A DNA stretch of 64,000 nt, from assembly GCA_040508545.1 (NCBI GenBank), contig JBEVMR010000046.1, forward strand, positions 1-64,000, given 5' to 3'. A program made the position numbers and the translations under genes. The DNA is from VRUE01 sp040508545 (lineage in GTDB: Bacteria; Actinomycetota; Thermoleophilia; Solirubrobacterales; 70-9). This document shows positions 1 to 7,862 of this stretch, one piece after another (the stretch's first letter is position 1; each line of letters starts with the position of its first letter). The notes below the pieces were generated by a model, which was given only the letters and a program-made list of their open reading frames with translations, was not told the origin of the DNA and ran no database searches.

Positions 1-610
1 CCTCGGGCGGCACCTGCAGCAGCTGCTCGGAGTAGTTGAAGATGATCTTCACGCCCGCCTCGACCAGCCGGTCGGCAACCCCCTGGGCGGCGCCCGCGGG
101 GACAGCGAGGACCCCGACCACGACCTCCTCGTCGGCGATCACCTGGGCGAGGTCACCGTCCAGCGGCCGCACCGTGACGTCGCCGATCTCTGTGCCGACC
201 TTCTCCTCGTCGACGTCGAAGACGGCGACGACCTGGAAGCCGTGGTCGGCGAAGATCGCCGAGCTGGCGATCGCCTGGCCGAGGTTGCCGGCGCCGAAGA
301 GGGCGATGTTGTGCTGGCCCGAGGTGCGCAGGATCTTGCGGATCTCCGCCACCAGGGAATCGACGTTGTAGCCGACCCCCCGCTTGCCGAACTTGCCGAA
401 GCCGGAGAGGTCGCGGCGGATCTGGGTCGGGTTGATGTGGGTGTAGTCCGAGAGTTCCTGGGAGGAGATCGTCTCGCGGCCCATCTTGCGCGCCTGCGTG
501 AGCACCTGCAGGTAGCGCGAGAGTCGCGCCGCAACGCCCAGCGACAGCCGCTCGCCGTCGCCGATCAGCCCGCCGGGCACCTCAAGCTCCTCCACGGCCT
601 CCTCGATCAT
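1..610 (-). CDS. rex: Redox-sensing transcriptional repressor Rex (partial, C-terminus beyond window)
   Basis: Rex senses the NADH/NAD+ ratio and represses respiration and fermentation genes. The visible 203 codons give an N-terminal winged helix (residues about 20-75, containing SSQELSDYTHINPTQIRR and the Rex-typical GKFGKRGVGYNV) and a Rossmann domain with GAGNLG followed by a DVDEEKVG-like strand. Near the edge the protein reads VEAGVKIIFNYSE, so only the last few residues of a usual 210-225 aa Rex are missing. The ATG at 610 lies inside the end of the upstream glutaredoxin-like gene (29 bp overlap); internal GTG codons are possible alternative starts. It is the last visible gene of the tsa operon. 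Confidence 0.9.
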   Translation of the reverse strand, partial: MIEEAVEELEVPGGLIGDGERLSLGVAARLSRYLQVLTQARKMGRETISSQELSDYTHINPTQIRRDLSGFGKFGKRGVGYNVDSLVAEIRKILRTSGQHNIALFGAGNLGQAIASSAIFADHGFQVVAVFDVDEEKVGTEIGDVTVRPLDGDLAQVIADEEVVVGVLAVPAGAAQGVADRLVEAGVKIIFNYSEQLLQVPPE

Positions 611-860
611 CGGCCCCCACAGTATCGAGCCGCGCACGAACGGAGGTTTGGTCCACGACCAGCTCGGCGACGACCTCACCGTTCAGCTCGAGCACGGGTA
701 TGCGCTCCAGCATGCCGCGCAACAGCTCCTCGTCGCTCTCGATGTCGACCTCGTGCAGCTCGAAGCGGTAGCCCTCGCCATGCAGCGCGACGAGCTCCTC
801 CAGCGCCTGCTCGCAGAGGTGGCAGTCCGGGCGCGTGTAGAGGACCAGCTGTGCATTCAT
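582..860 (-). CDS. Glutaredoxin-like thiol protein (DUF836 type)
   Basis: A 92-residue thioredoxin-fold protein. It begins MNAQLVLYTRPDCHLCEQ, giving a CHLC redox pair at the start of helix 1, and carries the cis-proline segment ERIPVLELNGE, both typical of the DUF836/glutaredoxin-like family. The last ~15 residues are Asp/Gly/Arg-rich and are not needed for the fold. It starts with an ATGA overlap on tsaD and its end overlaps rex, so it is translated with them. A thiol oxidoreductase next to Rex fits a redox theme, but the partner protein is not known from sequence. Confidence 0.8.
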   Translation of the reverse strand: MNAQLVLYTRPDCHLCEQALEELVALHGEGYRFELHEVDIESDEELLRGMLERIPVLELNGEVVAELVVDQTSVRARLDTVGADDRGGRGGA

Positions 861-1864
861 GCTGCGAGCGGCGGCCGGCTGCTGGAAAAGGCGTCGTAGG
901 CGAGGTAATCCGGGTACGGCAGCGCCGGCGCGTAGCGAGCCGCTGAGCCGATCATCGCGGCGTTGTCGGTGCAGAGCTCCAGCGGCACCAGCTTCAGCTG
1001 CACCCCCTGCTCATCACACAGCGCCGCGACGGCCGCGCGCAGCGGCCCGTTGGCGGCGACGCCGCCGCCCAGCGCGACCGCCTCCCACTCGCCCCGCTTC
1101 AGCGCCCGCTTCAGTTTCGCCGTCAGCTGCCCCACCGCCGCCTTCTGGAAGCTCGCAGCGAGATCGGCGCGCCGCTCGCCCACCCCCTCCTCGCCAAGAT
1201 CGCGGCAGAGGTAGACCAGCGCCGTCTTCAACCCGCTGAAGCTGAAGTCGAGGCCGGGGTCGCGGGCCATCGCCACCGGCAGCTCGAAAGCCTCGGGATC
1301 GCCGTCCTCGGCCAGCCTCTGCAGCGCCGGGCCGCCGGGGAAGCCGAGGCCGAGCAGGCGAGCGACCTTGTCGAAGGCCTCGCCAGCGGCGTCGTCGAGG
1401 GTCTGGCCGAGCACCTCGTGGCCGTCGTGATCGCGCACCCCAGCCAGCAGCGTGTGGCCGCCGCTCGCGACTAGGCAGAGGAAGGGCGGCTCGAGCGGCT
1501 CCGGAGCGAGGAAGTTGGCGGCGACGTGCCCCTGCAGGTGGTCGACCGGGATCAACGGCAGCCGGCGCGGCGCGGCGATCGCCTTAGCGGTGCTGAGGCC
1601 GACCAGCAGGGCGCCGATCAAGCCAGGGCCCGCGGTGACGGCGACGGCGTCGACCTCGTCGAGCGAGACGCCGGCGTCCCTGAGCGCCGCCTCGACCAGC
1701 GGCGCCGCCAGCTCGAGGTGGTGGCGAGAGGCGATCTCGGGGACGATCCCGCCGAACTTCGCGTGCGCCTCGTCCTGTGAGGAGATCAGGTTGGAGAGGA
1801 TGTCCGCGCCGTCGACGACGGCGGCGCAGGTGTCATCGCAGGACGTCTCGACGGCGAGGATCAC
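857..1864 (-). CDS. tsaD: tRNA N6-adenosine threonylcarbamoyltransferase TsaD
   Basis: TsaD transfers the threonylcarbamoyl group from TC-AMP to A37 of ANN-decoding tRNAs, in complex with TsaB and TsaE. The 335 aa length is normal. It starts MILAVETSCDDT (ASKHA phosphate-1 motif), has the metal-binding pair H109 and H113 in VDHLQGH, a LVASGGHT phosphate-2 strand, and the C-terminal CTDNAAMIG motif with the third metal ligand. All three tsa partners for this complex are encoded just upstream in the same operon. It lies 13 bp after rimI and overlaps the glutaredoxin-like gene by 4 bp. Confidence 0.95.
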   Translation of the reverse strand: MILAVETSCDDTCAAVVDGADILSNLISSQDEAHAKFGGIVPEIASRHHLELAAPLVEAALRDAGVSLDEVDAVAVTAGPGLIGALLVGLSTAKAIAAPRRLPLIPVDHLQGHVAANFLAPEPLEPPFLCLVASGGHTLLAGVRDHDGHEVLGQTLDDAAGEAFDKVARLLGLGFPGGPALQRLAEDGDPEAFELPVAMARDPGLDFSFSGLKTALVYLCRDLGEEGVGERRADLAASFQKAAVGQLTAKLKRALKRGEWEAVALGGGVAANGPLRAAVAALCDEQGVQLKLVPLELCTDNAAMIGSAARYAPALPYPDYLAYDAFSSSRPPLAA

Positions 1865-1877
1865 GAGTACGCGATCC

Positions 1878-2315
1878 CTAGCCCAACCACATGATCAGGG
1901 CATCCTCGCCGTTGTCCTGGTAATAGCGAGGTCGCACGCCGGCCGAGCGGAAGCCGAGCTTCTCGTACATCGCGATCGCGTCGCGGTTGGAGACCCGCAC
2001 CTCGAGCGTGAACGGAAGCTCCTCGCCGGCCTCGGCGAGCAGCTGCGAGATCAGCCTGCTGGCAACCCCCTGGCGGCGGCGCTCCGGCGCGACGGCGACG
2101 TTCATCACATGCCACACACGGTCGTAGCGGGAGCAGACGAGGTAGCCGAGCAGTTCGTTGCCCTCGGTAGCCGCCAGGCAGATCCCGCTTGGCTTGGAGA
2201 GCTCGAGCACGAACATCGCCAGCGACCAGGGGGCCGGGAAGGAGCGGCGCTCGATCGAGATCACCGCCGGCAGGTCGCTGTAGGCGAGCCGCCGCACGGG
2301 CGGATCGCCGCTCAC
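1878..2315 (-). CDS. rimI: Ribosomal protein S18-alanine N-acetyltransferase RimI
   Basis: GNAT-fold acetyltransferase that modifies the N-terminal alanine of S18. The acetyl-CoA loop is ERRRQGVASRLI and the C-terminal MYEKLGFRSAGVRPRYY segment is typical of RimI. I chose the GTG at 2315, one base after the tsaB stop, which gives 145 residues, close to the usual ~148; upstream in-frame starts at 2348 and 2363 would overlap tsaB by up to 47 bp. RimI next to TsaB and TsaD is the common actinobacterial arrangement. Confidence 0.88.
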   Translation of the reverse strand: MSGDPPVRRLAYSDLPAVISIERRSFPAPWSLAMFVLELSKPSGICLAATEGNELLGYLVCSRYDRVWHVMNVAVAPERRRQGVASRLISQLLAEAGEELPFTLEVRVSNRDAIAMYEKLGFRSAGVRPRYYQDNGEDALIMWLG

Positions 2316-2316
2316 C

Positions 2317-3024
2317 TCATTCGGCTGCTTGGAGAGAGTCTCGCTCACGCCACCGTTCTGCATCGGGGGGCCTCAGGTAGTTCGGCGCCAGGGACCCGGA
2401 TTCGTCCTCGGCCGGCTTCGCGGCCGCAAGAGCGCAGATATGCCGCGCGGCGACCCGATGCACGGGGTCGGGGTCGTCCGGGATCTCGACCATCCGACTC
2501 ATCAGTTGCTGCCGAAATCGTACCGCGCCCGATCCGCCGCACAGCACTGCTTCGGGCAGCGACGCGATCCGCTCGCCGAGCTCCTCGGGCGAGCTCAGCG
2601 TCGGTCCCCACAGCCGCTCGCCGCTCGCCGTGTAGAGCGCCGCCGCCGCCTCGCCGCGGCGGGCATCGAGGGCGACGAGGCAACCCTTGCCCCCAGCCGC
2701 CTCTCTAAGCCCACGCCCCAGCGCATCCAGGGTGCCGGCCCCGCCCAGCGGCAGCCCCCGGCTCAACCCCAGCGCCCGCGCGGTCGCGATGCCGACCCGC
2801 AGGCCGGTGAAGGAACCGGGACCGATGCCGACCGCGATTCGCCCAACCGCGTCCCAGCCCCCGGCTGCCTCCGCCGCTCGCTCGATCTCCGCCAGCAGCG
2901 CGGTGGTGTGCTGCGGCCCTCCCTTCTCGGAGAGGCCGAGCAGCGACTCGTAGAGGACCTCGCCCTCGCGCACCGCCGCGACAGCGGTGTCGCTGGTCGC
3001 GGTGTCGAACCCGACTACGGTCAG
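2317..3024 (-). CDS. tsaB: tRNA threonylcarbamoyladenosine biosynthesis protein TsaB, probable CTG start
   Basis: TsaB is the non-catalytic ASKHA partner of TsaD. The conserved N-terminal strand reads LTVVGFDTATSDTAVAA and lies upstream of the first ordinary start (GTG at 2973); without it the protein loses its first beta-hairpin. The only initiator-like codon before that strand is CTG at 3024, which forms CTGA with the stop of the exported-protein gene, implying translational coupling. From CTG the protein is 235 aa, close to E. coli TsaB. Other motifs: GIGPGSFTGLRVGIATARAL and LDARRGE. The start is an inference from conservation; the family is clear. Confidence 0.88.
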   Translation of the reverse strand: MTVVGFDTATSDTAVAAVREGEVLYESLLGLSEKGGPQHTTALLAEIERAAEAAGGWDAVGRIAVGIGPGSFTGLRVGIATARALGLSRGLPLGGAGTLDALGRGLREAAGGKGCLVALDARRGEAAAALYTASGERLWGPTLSSPEELGERIASLPEAVLCGGSGAVRFRQQLMSRMVEIPDDPDPVHRVAARHICALAAAKPAEDESGSLAPNYLRPPDAERWRERDSLQAAE

Positions 3025-3398
3025 CGGCTGGGAACGAAGAAGTTGAAGACGCCGACCCGTTTGCCCTCGACGAACCAGCTCACCCGGTGCTTACCGGGAA
3101 TATTGGTGGTGATCTTGTTGACGTAGAGCGTCCCCTGTTTCGCTTCCTGTTTCGGCGCGCAGAGGTTTTTCTTCGTCGGGAATTTGACGCAGACCGTGTA
3201 GAAGACGTCGGCGTTGTTGCTGCGGAAGAAGGCGCCCTTTTTGCGCGGCTTCTGGCAGAGGTGTGACGGTTTCGCTTTCTGGGAGAGACCGCAGGCCACG
3301 TAGTGCTTGAACGCGGCGCCCTGCGCCGAGGCGGGAGCAGCACTGGCAAGGAGTGAAATTCCCAGCCCGACCGCCAACAGCGTTTTCAGTCCCTTCAT
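3021..3398 (-). CDS. Small exported cysteine-containing protein of unknown function
   Basis: 125 residues beginning with a textbook signal peptide (MKGLKTLLAVGLGISLLA, Ala-x-Ala cleavage near ASAQ). The mature part is basic, has four cysteines spaced so that two disulfides are possible, and ends in beta-like segments (SWFVEGKRVGVFNFF). I do not recognise the family. The ATG at 3398 is preceded by an AGGAGG Shine-Dalgarno; a longer frame up to 3584 has no such support. It sits between tsaE and tsaB, an odd place for an export substrate, and its TGA overlaps the proposed CTG start of tsaB. Confidence 0.75.
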   Translation of the reverse strand: MKGLKTLLAVGLGISLLASAAPASAQGAAFKHYVACGLSQKAKPSHLCQKPRKKGAFFRSNNADVFYTVCVKFPTKKNLCAPKQEAKQGTLYVNKITTNIPGKHRVSWFVEGKRVGVFNFFVPSR

Positions 3399-3466
3399 CT
3401 GGCGCTTCCCTCCTTCGTTTGCGTGGTTGGGCGATGCTACAGGGCGCATCCCCCTCCGAAACACCT

Positions 3467-3898
3467 TTATCCAGCCGGCGATGCGCTCTCGATCTCGATC
3501 TGGCGCAGATCTTCGCCGAGATGGGTTATGCGTACTTCCAGCAGCGCCCGCCCGGCCAGCTCCGGCTCGGCCGCTGCCGGCCACTCGACGAAGGCGACGG
3601 AGGCGGCATCCAAGTAGTCGTCGAGCAGCGCCGGATCCTCACCCCCGAGGCCAGCGAGGCGGTAGAGGTCGAGGTGGGAGACGGGAACTCGACCTCCGTA
3701 ACGCTGCCCGATCGTGAAGGTGGGGGAAGTGACCGGGCCCTCGACCCCGAGCGCCCGGCAGGCGCCGCGGATCAGGGTCGTCTTGCCCGCGCCCATCTCG
3801 CCGCTTATGGCGACGACGTCCCCCGGGCTGAGGGTCGCAGCGATCTTCTCCCCAGCCGCTTCGGTTTCCGCGGCTGAGCCGCTGCGCAGGGTCTCCAC
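3467..3898 (-). CDS. tsaE: tRNA threonylcarbamoyladenosine biosynthesis ATPase TsaE
   Basis: Small P-loop ATPase that powers the TsaBD t6A complex. The Walker A motif is GEMGAGKTTLIRG, followed by the family segment TSPTFTIGQRY and the conserved DLYRL and FVEWP motifs. The length, 143 aa, is normal. The GTG start lies 5 bp after the UDG stop. It is the first t6A gene of the operon; tsaB and tsaD follow after the exported-protein gene. Confidence 0.93.
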   Translation of the reverse strand: METLRSGSAAETEAAGEKIAATLSPGDVVAISGEMGAGKTTLIRGACRALGVEGPVTSPTFTIGQRYGGRVPVSHLDLYRLAGLGGEDPALLDDYLDAASVAFVEWPAAAEPELAGRALLEVRITHLGEDLRQIEIESASPAG

Positions 3899-3903
3899 CG
3901 CGC

Positions 3904-4599
3904 TCAGCCGAAGAAGTCGAGCTGGTCGGCGGGGTCCTGTCGAGGCTCGGAGGCCGATGGCTCCGCCACCTGCTCCGCCTCAGCCACGTCGTCAGCCGGG
4001 CCCTGGCCGCCCGGCGGGGGACCGGCGAGGAGCTGCGGCAGCAACCCGAGGTCGGAGCGCAGGGTCTCCTTCACCGCGGGCGTGCGCAGCGCTGCCGCCG
4101 GGTGGAAGAGCGGCAGCAGGAAGACGGTGCTCCCACCCAGCTCGTGCACCTGCGGCGTGCCCCGCACCCGCGTGATCCCGGTCGGGTTGCCGCTGAGCAG
4201 CTTGGTCGCGAAATTGCCCAGCGTGCAGACGACCCGCGGCTCGATCAGCCGCACCTGCTCGAACAGGTAGGGCTTGCAGGCCTCGATCTCCAGGGGCTGG
4301 GGGTCGCGGTTCCCCGGCGGCCGGCTCTTCAGCACGTTGGCGATGAAGACGTCCTCGCGGGAGAGGCCGATGCCCTCGAGCAGCTGGTTGAGCAGCTGCC
4401 CGGCGCGGCCGACGAAGGGCAGTCCCTGGCGGTCCTCTTCGGCGCCCGGCGCCTCGCCGACGAACATCACTTCCGCGTTGGCGTCACCCGCCCCGAACAC
4501 GGCCTTCCCCCGCGTCTCGTGCAGAGGGCACTTCGTACACGCCTGCACCTCTTTGTAGAGGTCGACCAGCTCGGCGCGGCGCTCTTCGGCACTGGGCAT
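3904..4599 (-). CDS. Type-4 (iron-sulfur) uracil-DNA glycosylase
   Basis: Removes uracil from DNA. The 4Fe-4S cysteines appear as CTKC near residue 21 plus two later cysteines (ACKPYLF and VCTLGNF). Motif A is GEAPGAEEDRQGLPF and motif B is HPAAALR, both diagnostic of family 4. The last ~40 residues are acidic, Pro/Gln-rich and lie outside the fold. It is the first gene of the minus-strand operon and diverges from the exported-protein gene at 4636 across only 36 bp, so any leader must be very short. Confidence 0.9.
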   Translation of the reverse strand: MPSAEERRAELVDLYKEVQACTKCPLHETRGKAVFGAGDANAEVMFVGEAPGAEEDRQGLPFVGRAGQLLNQLLEGIGLSREDVFIANVLKSRPPGNRDPQPLEIEACKPYLFEQVRLIEPRVVCTLGNFATKLLSGNPTGITRVRGTPQVHELGGSTVFLLPLFHPAAALRTPAVKETLRSDLGLLPQLLAGPPPGGQGPADDVAEAEQVAEPSASEPRQDPADQLDFFG

Positions 4600-4635
4600 G
4601 CGCCCATGCTAATTCGCCGCGTAGGCTGTTCCCCG

Positions 4636-5586
4636 ATGCCGGCGAGTGGACTCAGGCTGATCCTTGCTCCCGTCGTGACCGGAGCGACCCTCCTGGCCGC
4701 AGTCGCAAGCGCACCGGCAAAGCCCGGCTACGAGGTCGAGCGCAAGGGCTTCGTCGCCGAGCTCAGACTCGAGGCCGACAACGGATACGAGGTGCAAGTC
4801 AAGGCGCGCGGCAATGGGACGGTCCAACTCGCGACGACGACCGTCACCAGGCAGGGCGCCCTCTTTTTCGTCGCCTACCGCACCCGAGGCCGCGTGACCC
4901 GCGACCGAATAGCGGCGCGGCTCGGCAAGCTCGGGCGGATCGACGTTTCACTGGATCCAGAGGACGAAGCCCACTCCGGGCCGGGGATCCTGCCGGGGTG
5001 GTTCTGCAAAGGCCGGGACCCGATCGTGCGGGAAGGCGTCTGGCGCGGCCGGATCTCGTTCCGCGGCGAGCACGGCTACACGCGGGTCGCGGCCAATGAG
5101 GTCGCGGGAAGGACGACGCGCAGATTCAGGCGGGTCTGCGGATTCCGCCCGGGTGAACGATCCACCTTCGCAGAGGAGGACGACGACGTCTCGGTACTCC
5201 TGCGCGCCGTCCGCCGAGCCGATGGCCGCACGGTCGAGTTCGAGGCGACCGAGGACGAGGAGGCCGTCGACTTCATGGCGACGGTCGCCGAACAGCGCGA
5301 AGGCATGCGCATCGAAAGGGTCGCGTATTCGTTCTTCGCCGAGTACCCGGGATTGTTCTCCATCGGCCCACGGGCTGAACGGCCGCGGGCGGCAAGAGCT
5401 GAACCGTCAGTGCCGTTCGCGGGCTGGGCCGACTTCCGCTCCGGGACCGGATCGGGGCCTGTCTGGGAGGGCCCGCTGCGCGTTCCGCTGCCGGGGCTGG
5501 GCATGACGCCTCTCGCCGGCCCGGGCTTCGTCCCCTTTATCTGCGAAGCGCCGGAGGAAGACTTCCACCGGCGCTGCCCGAGCTAG
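4636..5586 (+). CDS. Exported protein of unknown function
   Basis: 316 residues with an N-terminal hydrophobic signal segment (RLILAPVVTGATLLAAVASA) and no further membrane span. The mature part alternates charged and beta-strand-like stretches; cysteines at WFCKG, RRVCGF, FICEA and HRRCPS could form disulfides. I do not recognise a domain. Start: the ATG at 4636 sits directly before the signal sequence; the longer upstream frame is antisense to the UDG gene and has no support. It ends with a 4-bp convergent overlap with panB. Confidence 0.7.
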   Translation: MPASGLRLILAPVVTGATLLAAVASAPAKPGYEVERKGFVAELRLEADNGYEVQVKARGNGTVQLATTTVTRQGALFFVAYRTRGRVTRDRIAARLGKLGRIDVSLDPEDEAHSGPGILPGWFCKGRDPIVREGVWRGRISFRGEHGYTRVAANEVAGRTTRRFRRVCGFRPGERSTFAEEDDDVSVLLRAVRRADGRTVEFEATEDEEAVDFMATVAEQREGMRIERVAYSFFAEYPGLFSIGPRAERPRAARAEPSVPFAGWADFRSGTGSGPVWEGPLRVPLPGLGMTPLAGPGFVPFICEAPEEDFHRRCPS

Positions 5587-6485
5587 GGCAGCGGCTCCCA
5601 CTCCCAGGCCTGCTTGGAGGCCAAGCCGTCCTTCTGCTCCATGTAGAGACGGAACTCGGTCAGCTCTTCTGGCTCCACCCCGTACACGTGCTCCGCCTCG
5701 GGGAAGCGGTGAGAGCGCACCTCCTCCGTGTAGCGAGCGACTCCGTCGACCATCGCCGCGTGGATCTCGGCGTAGCGCTTGACGAATTTGGGCGAGCGGC
5801 CGGTCGTGATCCCGAGTAGGTCGTGGTAGACCAGCACCTGGCCCGCCGTCGCCGAGCCGGCGCCGATGCCGATCGCCGGCACGTCGAGCTTCTCGACGAT
5901 CGCCTCGGTGATCGCCGCCGGGACCGCCTCGAAGACGATCGCGAAGCAACCGACCGACTGCAGGGCGAGCGCGTCCTCGAGCAGCTGAATCGCGCCCTGC
6001 GCCGTCTTGCCCTGGGTCTTGTAGCCACCGAGCGCGGTGGCGGTCTGCGGCGTCAGGCCGACGTGACCCATCACCGGGATGCCCGCGCGGATGATCGCCC
6101 GCGCCCGCTCGACCGAGGTCCCCCCCGCCTCCAGCTTGACCACCTGGCAGCCCGTCTCCTTGACCAGGCGCTGGGCGCTCTGCACGGCCAGCTCGTTGCT
6201 CGCCTCGTAGCTGCCCATCGGCATGTCGCCGACCATCAGCGGCGTCTTCAGGCCGCGGCGGACGGCCTTGCCGAGCATGACCATCTCGTCCATCGAGACC
6301 GGCTCGGTCCCCGGGTAGCCGAGCACCACCATCGCCGCCGTGTCGCCGACGAGGACGAGGTCGACGCCGGCCTCCTCGGCAACGCGGGCCGAGGGGTAGT
6401 CGTAGGCGGTGACCATCACGATCGGCTCGCCGGCCTCCTTCATCTCGGCCAGGCGCGGCAGGGTGACGGGCTGACGATCGCTCAT
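5583..6485 (-). CDS. panB: 3-methyl-2-oxobutanoate hydroxymethyltransferase
   Basis: First committed enzyme of pantothenate synthesis: converts alpha-ketoisovalerate to ketopantoate with methylene-THF. The 300 aa protein has TAYDYPSARVAEEAGVD, the magnesium-site region LVGDTAAMVVLGY, and VMGHVGLTPQ, all typical of PanB. ATG at 6485 overlaps the panD stop (ATGA), so panC-panD-panB is one translationally coupled operon. It converges with the exported-protein gene at 5586. Confidence 0.95.
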   Translation of the reverse strand: MSDRQPVTLPRLAEMKEAGEPIVMVTAYDYPSARVAEEAGVDLVLVGDTAAMVVLGYPGTEPVSMDEMVMLGKAVRRGLKTPLMVGDMPMGSYEASNELAVQSAQRLVKETGCQVVKLEAGGTSVERARAIIRAGIPVMGHVGLTPQTATALGGYKTQGKTAQGAIQLLEDALALQSVGCFAIVFEAVPAAITEAIVEKLDVPAIGIGAGSATAGQVLVYHDLLGITTGRSPKFVKRYAEIHAAMVDGVARYTEEVRSHRFPEAEHVYGVEPEELTEFRLYMEQKDGLASKQAWEWEPLP

Positions 6486-6877
6486 GAGAGGGCCTCCTGT
6501 GAGAGCAGCACCTCCGGGTGGCTGTCGACGGCGACGGCGGCGTTGTCGTCGTCGACGTGGACGACGACCGGCGAGTAGGTCTCCAGATCGCTCTCGTCGT
6601 AGGCGCCGAAGGAGGCGACGATGATCTTGTGCCCCGGGCGGGTTAGGTGGGCCGCGGCGCCGTTGACCTGCATCGTGCCCGAGCCGGGCTCGCCGTCGAT
6701 CACGTAGGTGACGAAGCGGGCGCCGTTGTCGATGTCCCAGACGTGAACCTGCTCGTTGGTGATCAGGTCGGCCTGCGCCATCAGCTCGGTGTCGACCGTG
6801 ATGCTGCCGATGTAATCGACGTCGCAATCGGTCACCGTCGCCCGGTGGATCTTCGACTTCAGCATCTGCCTCTGCAT
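6482..6877 (-). CDS. panD: Aspartate 1-decarboxylase proenzyme
   Basis: Pyruvoyl enzyme making beta-alanine. The self-cleavage site is Gly24-Ser25 in DYIGSITVD; the N-terminal MLKSKIHRATVT and the NGAAA segment are canonical. The length, 131 aa, is normal. Its ATG overlaps the panC TAA as TAATG, and its TGA overlaps panB, so the three pantothenate genes are co-translated. Confidence 0.95.
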   Translation of the reverse strand: MQRQMLKSKIHRATVTDCDVDYIGSITVDTELMAQADLITNEQVHVWDIDNGARFVTYVIDGEPGSGTMQVNGAAAHLTRPGHKIIVASFGAYDESDLETYSPVVVHVDDDNAAVAVDSHPEVLLSQEALS

Positions 6878-7788
6878 TAGGTGTCCTCTCTCCCGCCGTC
6901 GCCGGCGATTGTCACGTTGTCGATCAACCGCGCCGGGCCGACCCTGGCCGCAAGCGCGATCAAGACCGGACGGCCATCCAGCTCGGCCACCGGCTCCAAG
7001 TTCTCTGCGTCACGGGCCTCGAGGTACTCCGGCTCGATTCCCGCCTGCTCCAGCTCGCGGCGCCCGGCATCGAGCGCGGCGACCAGCGAATCGCTCGAGG
7101 CGGCCTGCTCGATCGTCTGAAGCGCCCGCGAGAGCGCCGCCGCCCGCTGCCGCTCGGCCGGGCTCAAGTAGGCGTTGCGCGAGCTCATCGCCAGGCCGTC
7201 GGGCTCGCGCACGATCGGCAGCGCCTCGATCCGGACGGGGATATCGAGGTCGCGCACCATGCGCCGGATCGCCGCCACCTGCTGGGCGTCCTTCTGGCCG
7301 AAGTAGGCGACGTCGGGCTGGACGGAGTTGAAGAGCTTGGCGACGACCGTGGTGACGCCACGGAAGTGCCCGGGGCCGCGCCGGCTCGGATCGCCGCAGA
7401 GAACCTCGGTCACACCGGTGACCTCGACCGTGGTCGAGAAGCCGTCTGGGTAGACCTCCTCGACGACGGGTGCGTAGATCAGGTCGACCCCGGCCTCGCC
7501 GGCCAACTCGGCGTCGCGCTGCTCGTCCCGCGGATAGCGCTCGAGATCCTCGCCCGGGCCGAACTGGGTCGGGTTGACGAAGAGGCTCATGACGACGAAA
7601 TCGCACTCGGCGCGCGCGGCGCGCAGCAGCGAGAGGTGGCCCTCGTGCACGTAGCCCATCGTCGGCACCAGGCCAACCGAGGCGCCGTCGGCGCGCACGG
7701 AGGCAAGCGCGGCTCGCAGCTCGTCCTTAGCGCGGACGAACTTCACGCCTGCTCTTGCATGCGGTGGCTCAGTCAGTGCGAGGTTCAT
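6877..7788 (-). CDS. panC: Pantothenate synthetase
   Basis: ATP-dependent ligase joining pantoate and beta-alanine. Motifs: VPTMGYVHEGHLSLLR (HIGH-like), FVNPTQFGPGEDLERYPR, GQKDAQQ, and MSSRNAYLSP. From ATG 7788 it is 303 aa, about 15-20 residues longer than usual; a GTG at 7746, just before VKFVRAKDELRAAL, is the alternative and would give 289 aa. A perfect TATAAT lies 37-42 bases upstream of the ATG on this strand. First gene of panCDB. Confidence 0.93.
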   Translation of the reverse strand: MNLALTEPPHARAGVKFVRAKDELRAALASVRADGASVGLVPTMGYVHEGHLSLLRAARAECDFVVMSLFVNPTQFGPGEDLERYPRDEQRDAELAGEAGVDLIYAPVVEEVYPDGFSTTVEVTGVTEVLCGDPSRRGPGHFRGVTTVVAKLFNSVQPDVAYFGQKDAQQVAAIRRMVRDLDIPVRIEALPIVREPDGLAMSSRNAYLSPAERQRAAALSRALQTIEQAASSDSLVAALDAGRRELEQAGIEPEYLEARDAENLEPVAELDGRPVLIALAARVGPARLIDNVTIAGDGGREDT

Positions 7789-7824
7789 GATGGTCCATGC
7801 CCGGGGGGTCACGGCCGAAATCCG

Positions 7825-7853
7825 ATTATAGGCACCTACCGGCGGAACTAAGC
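7825..7853 (-). promoter_or_regulatory. Probable sigma-70-type promoter of panC-panD-panB
   Basis: On the minus strand a perfect TATAAT (7830 to 7825) lies upstream of panC. At 17 bp spacing the -35 is only GCTTAG, so the match rests mainly on the -10. Predicted start of transcription is about 7817, giving a ~30-nt leader to the ATG at 7788. Confidence 0.5.
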
Positions 7854-7862
7854 TGATTTTCG

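Noticed and set aside
242..946. Long plus-strand open frames across rex and the glutaredoxin-like gene
   Set aside because: Antisense to clear conserved genes; the translations are Arg/Ala-rich with no domain, a GC-rich codon artefact.
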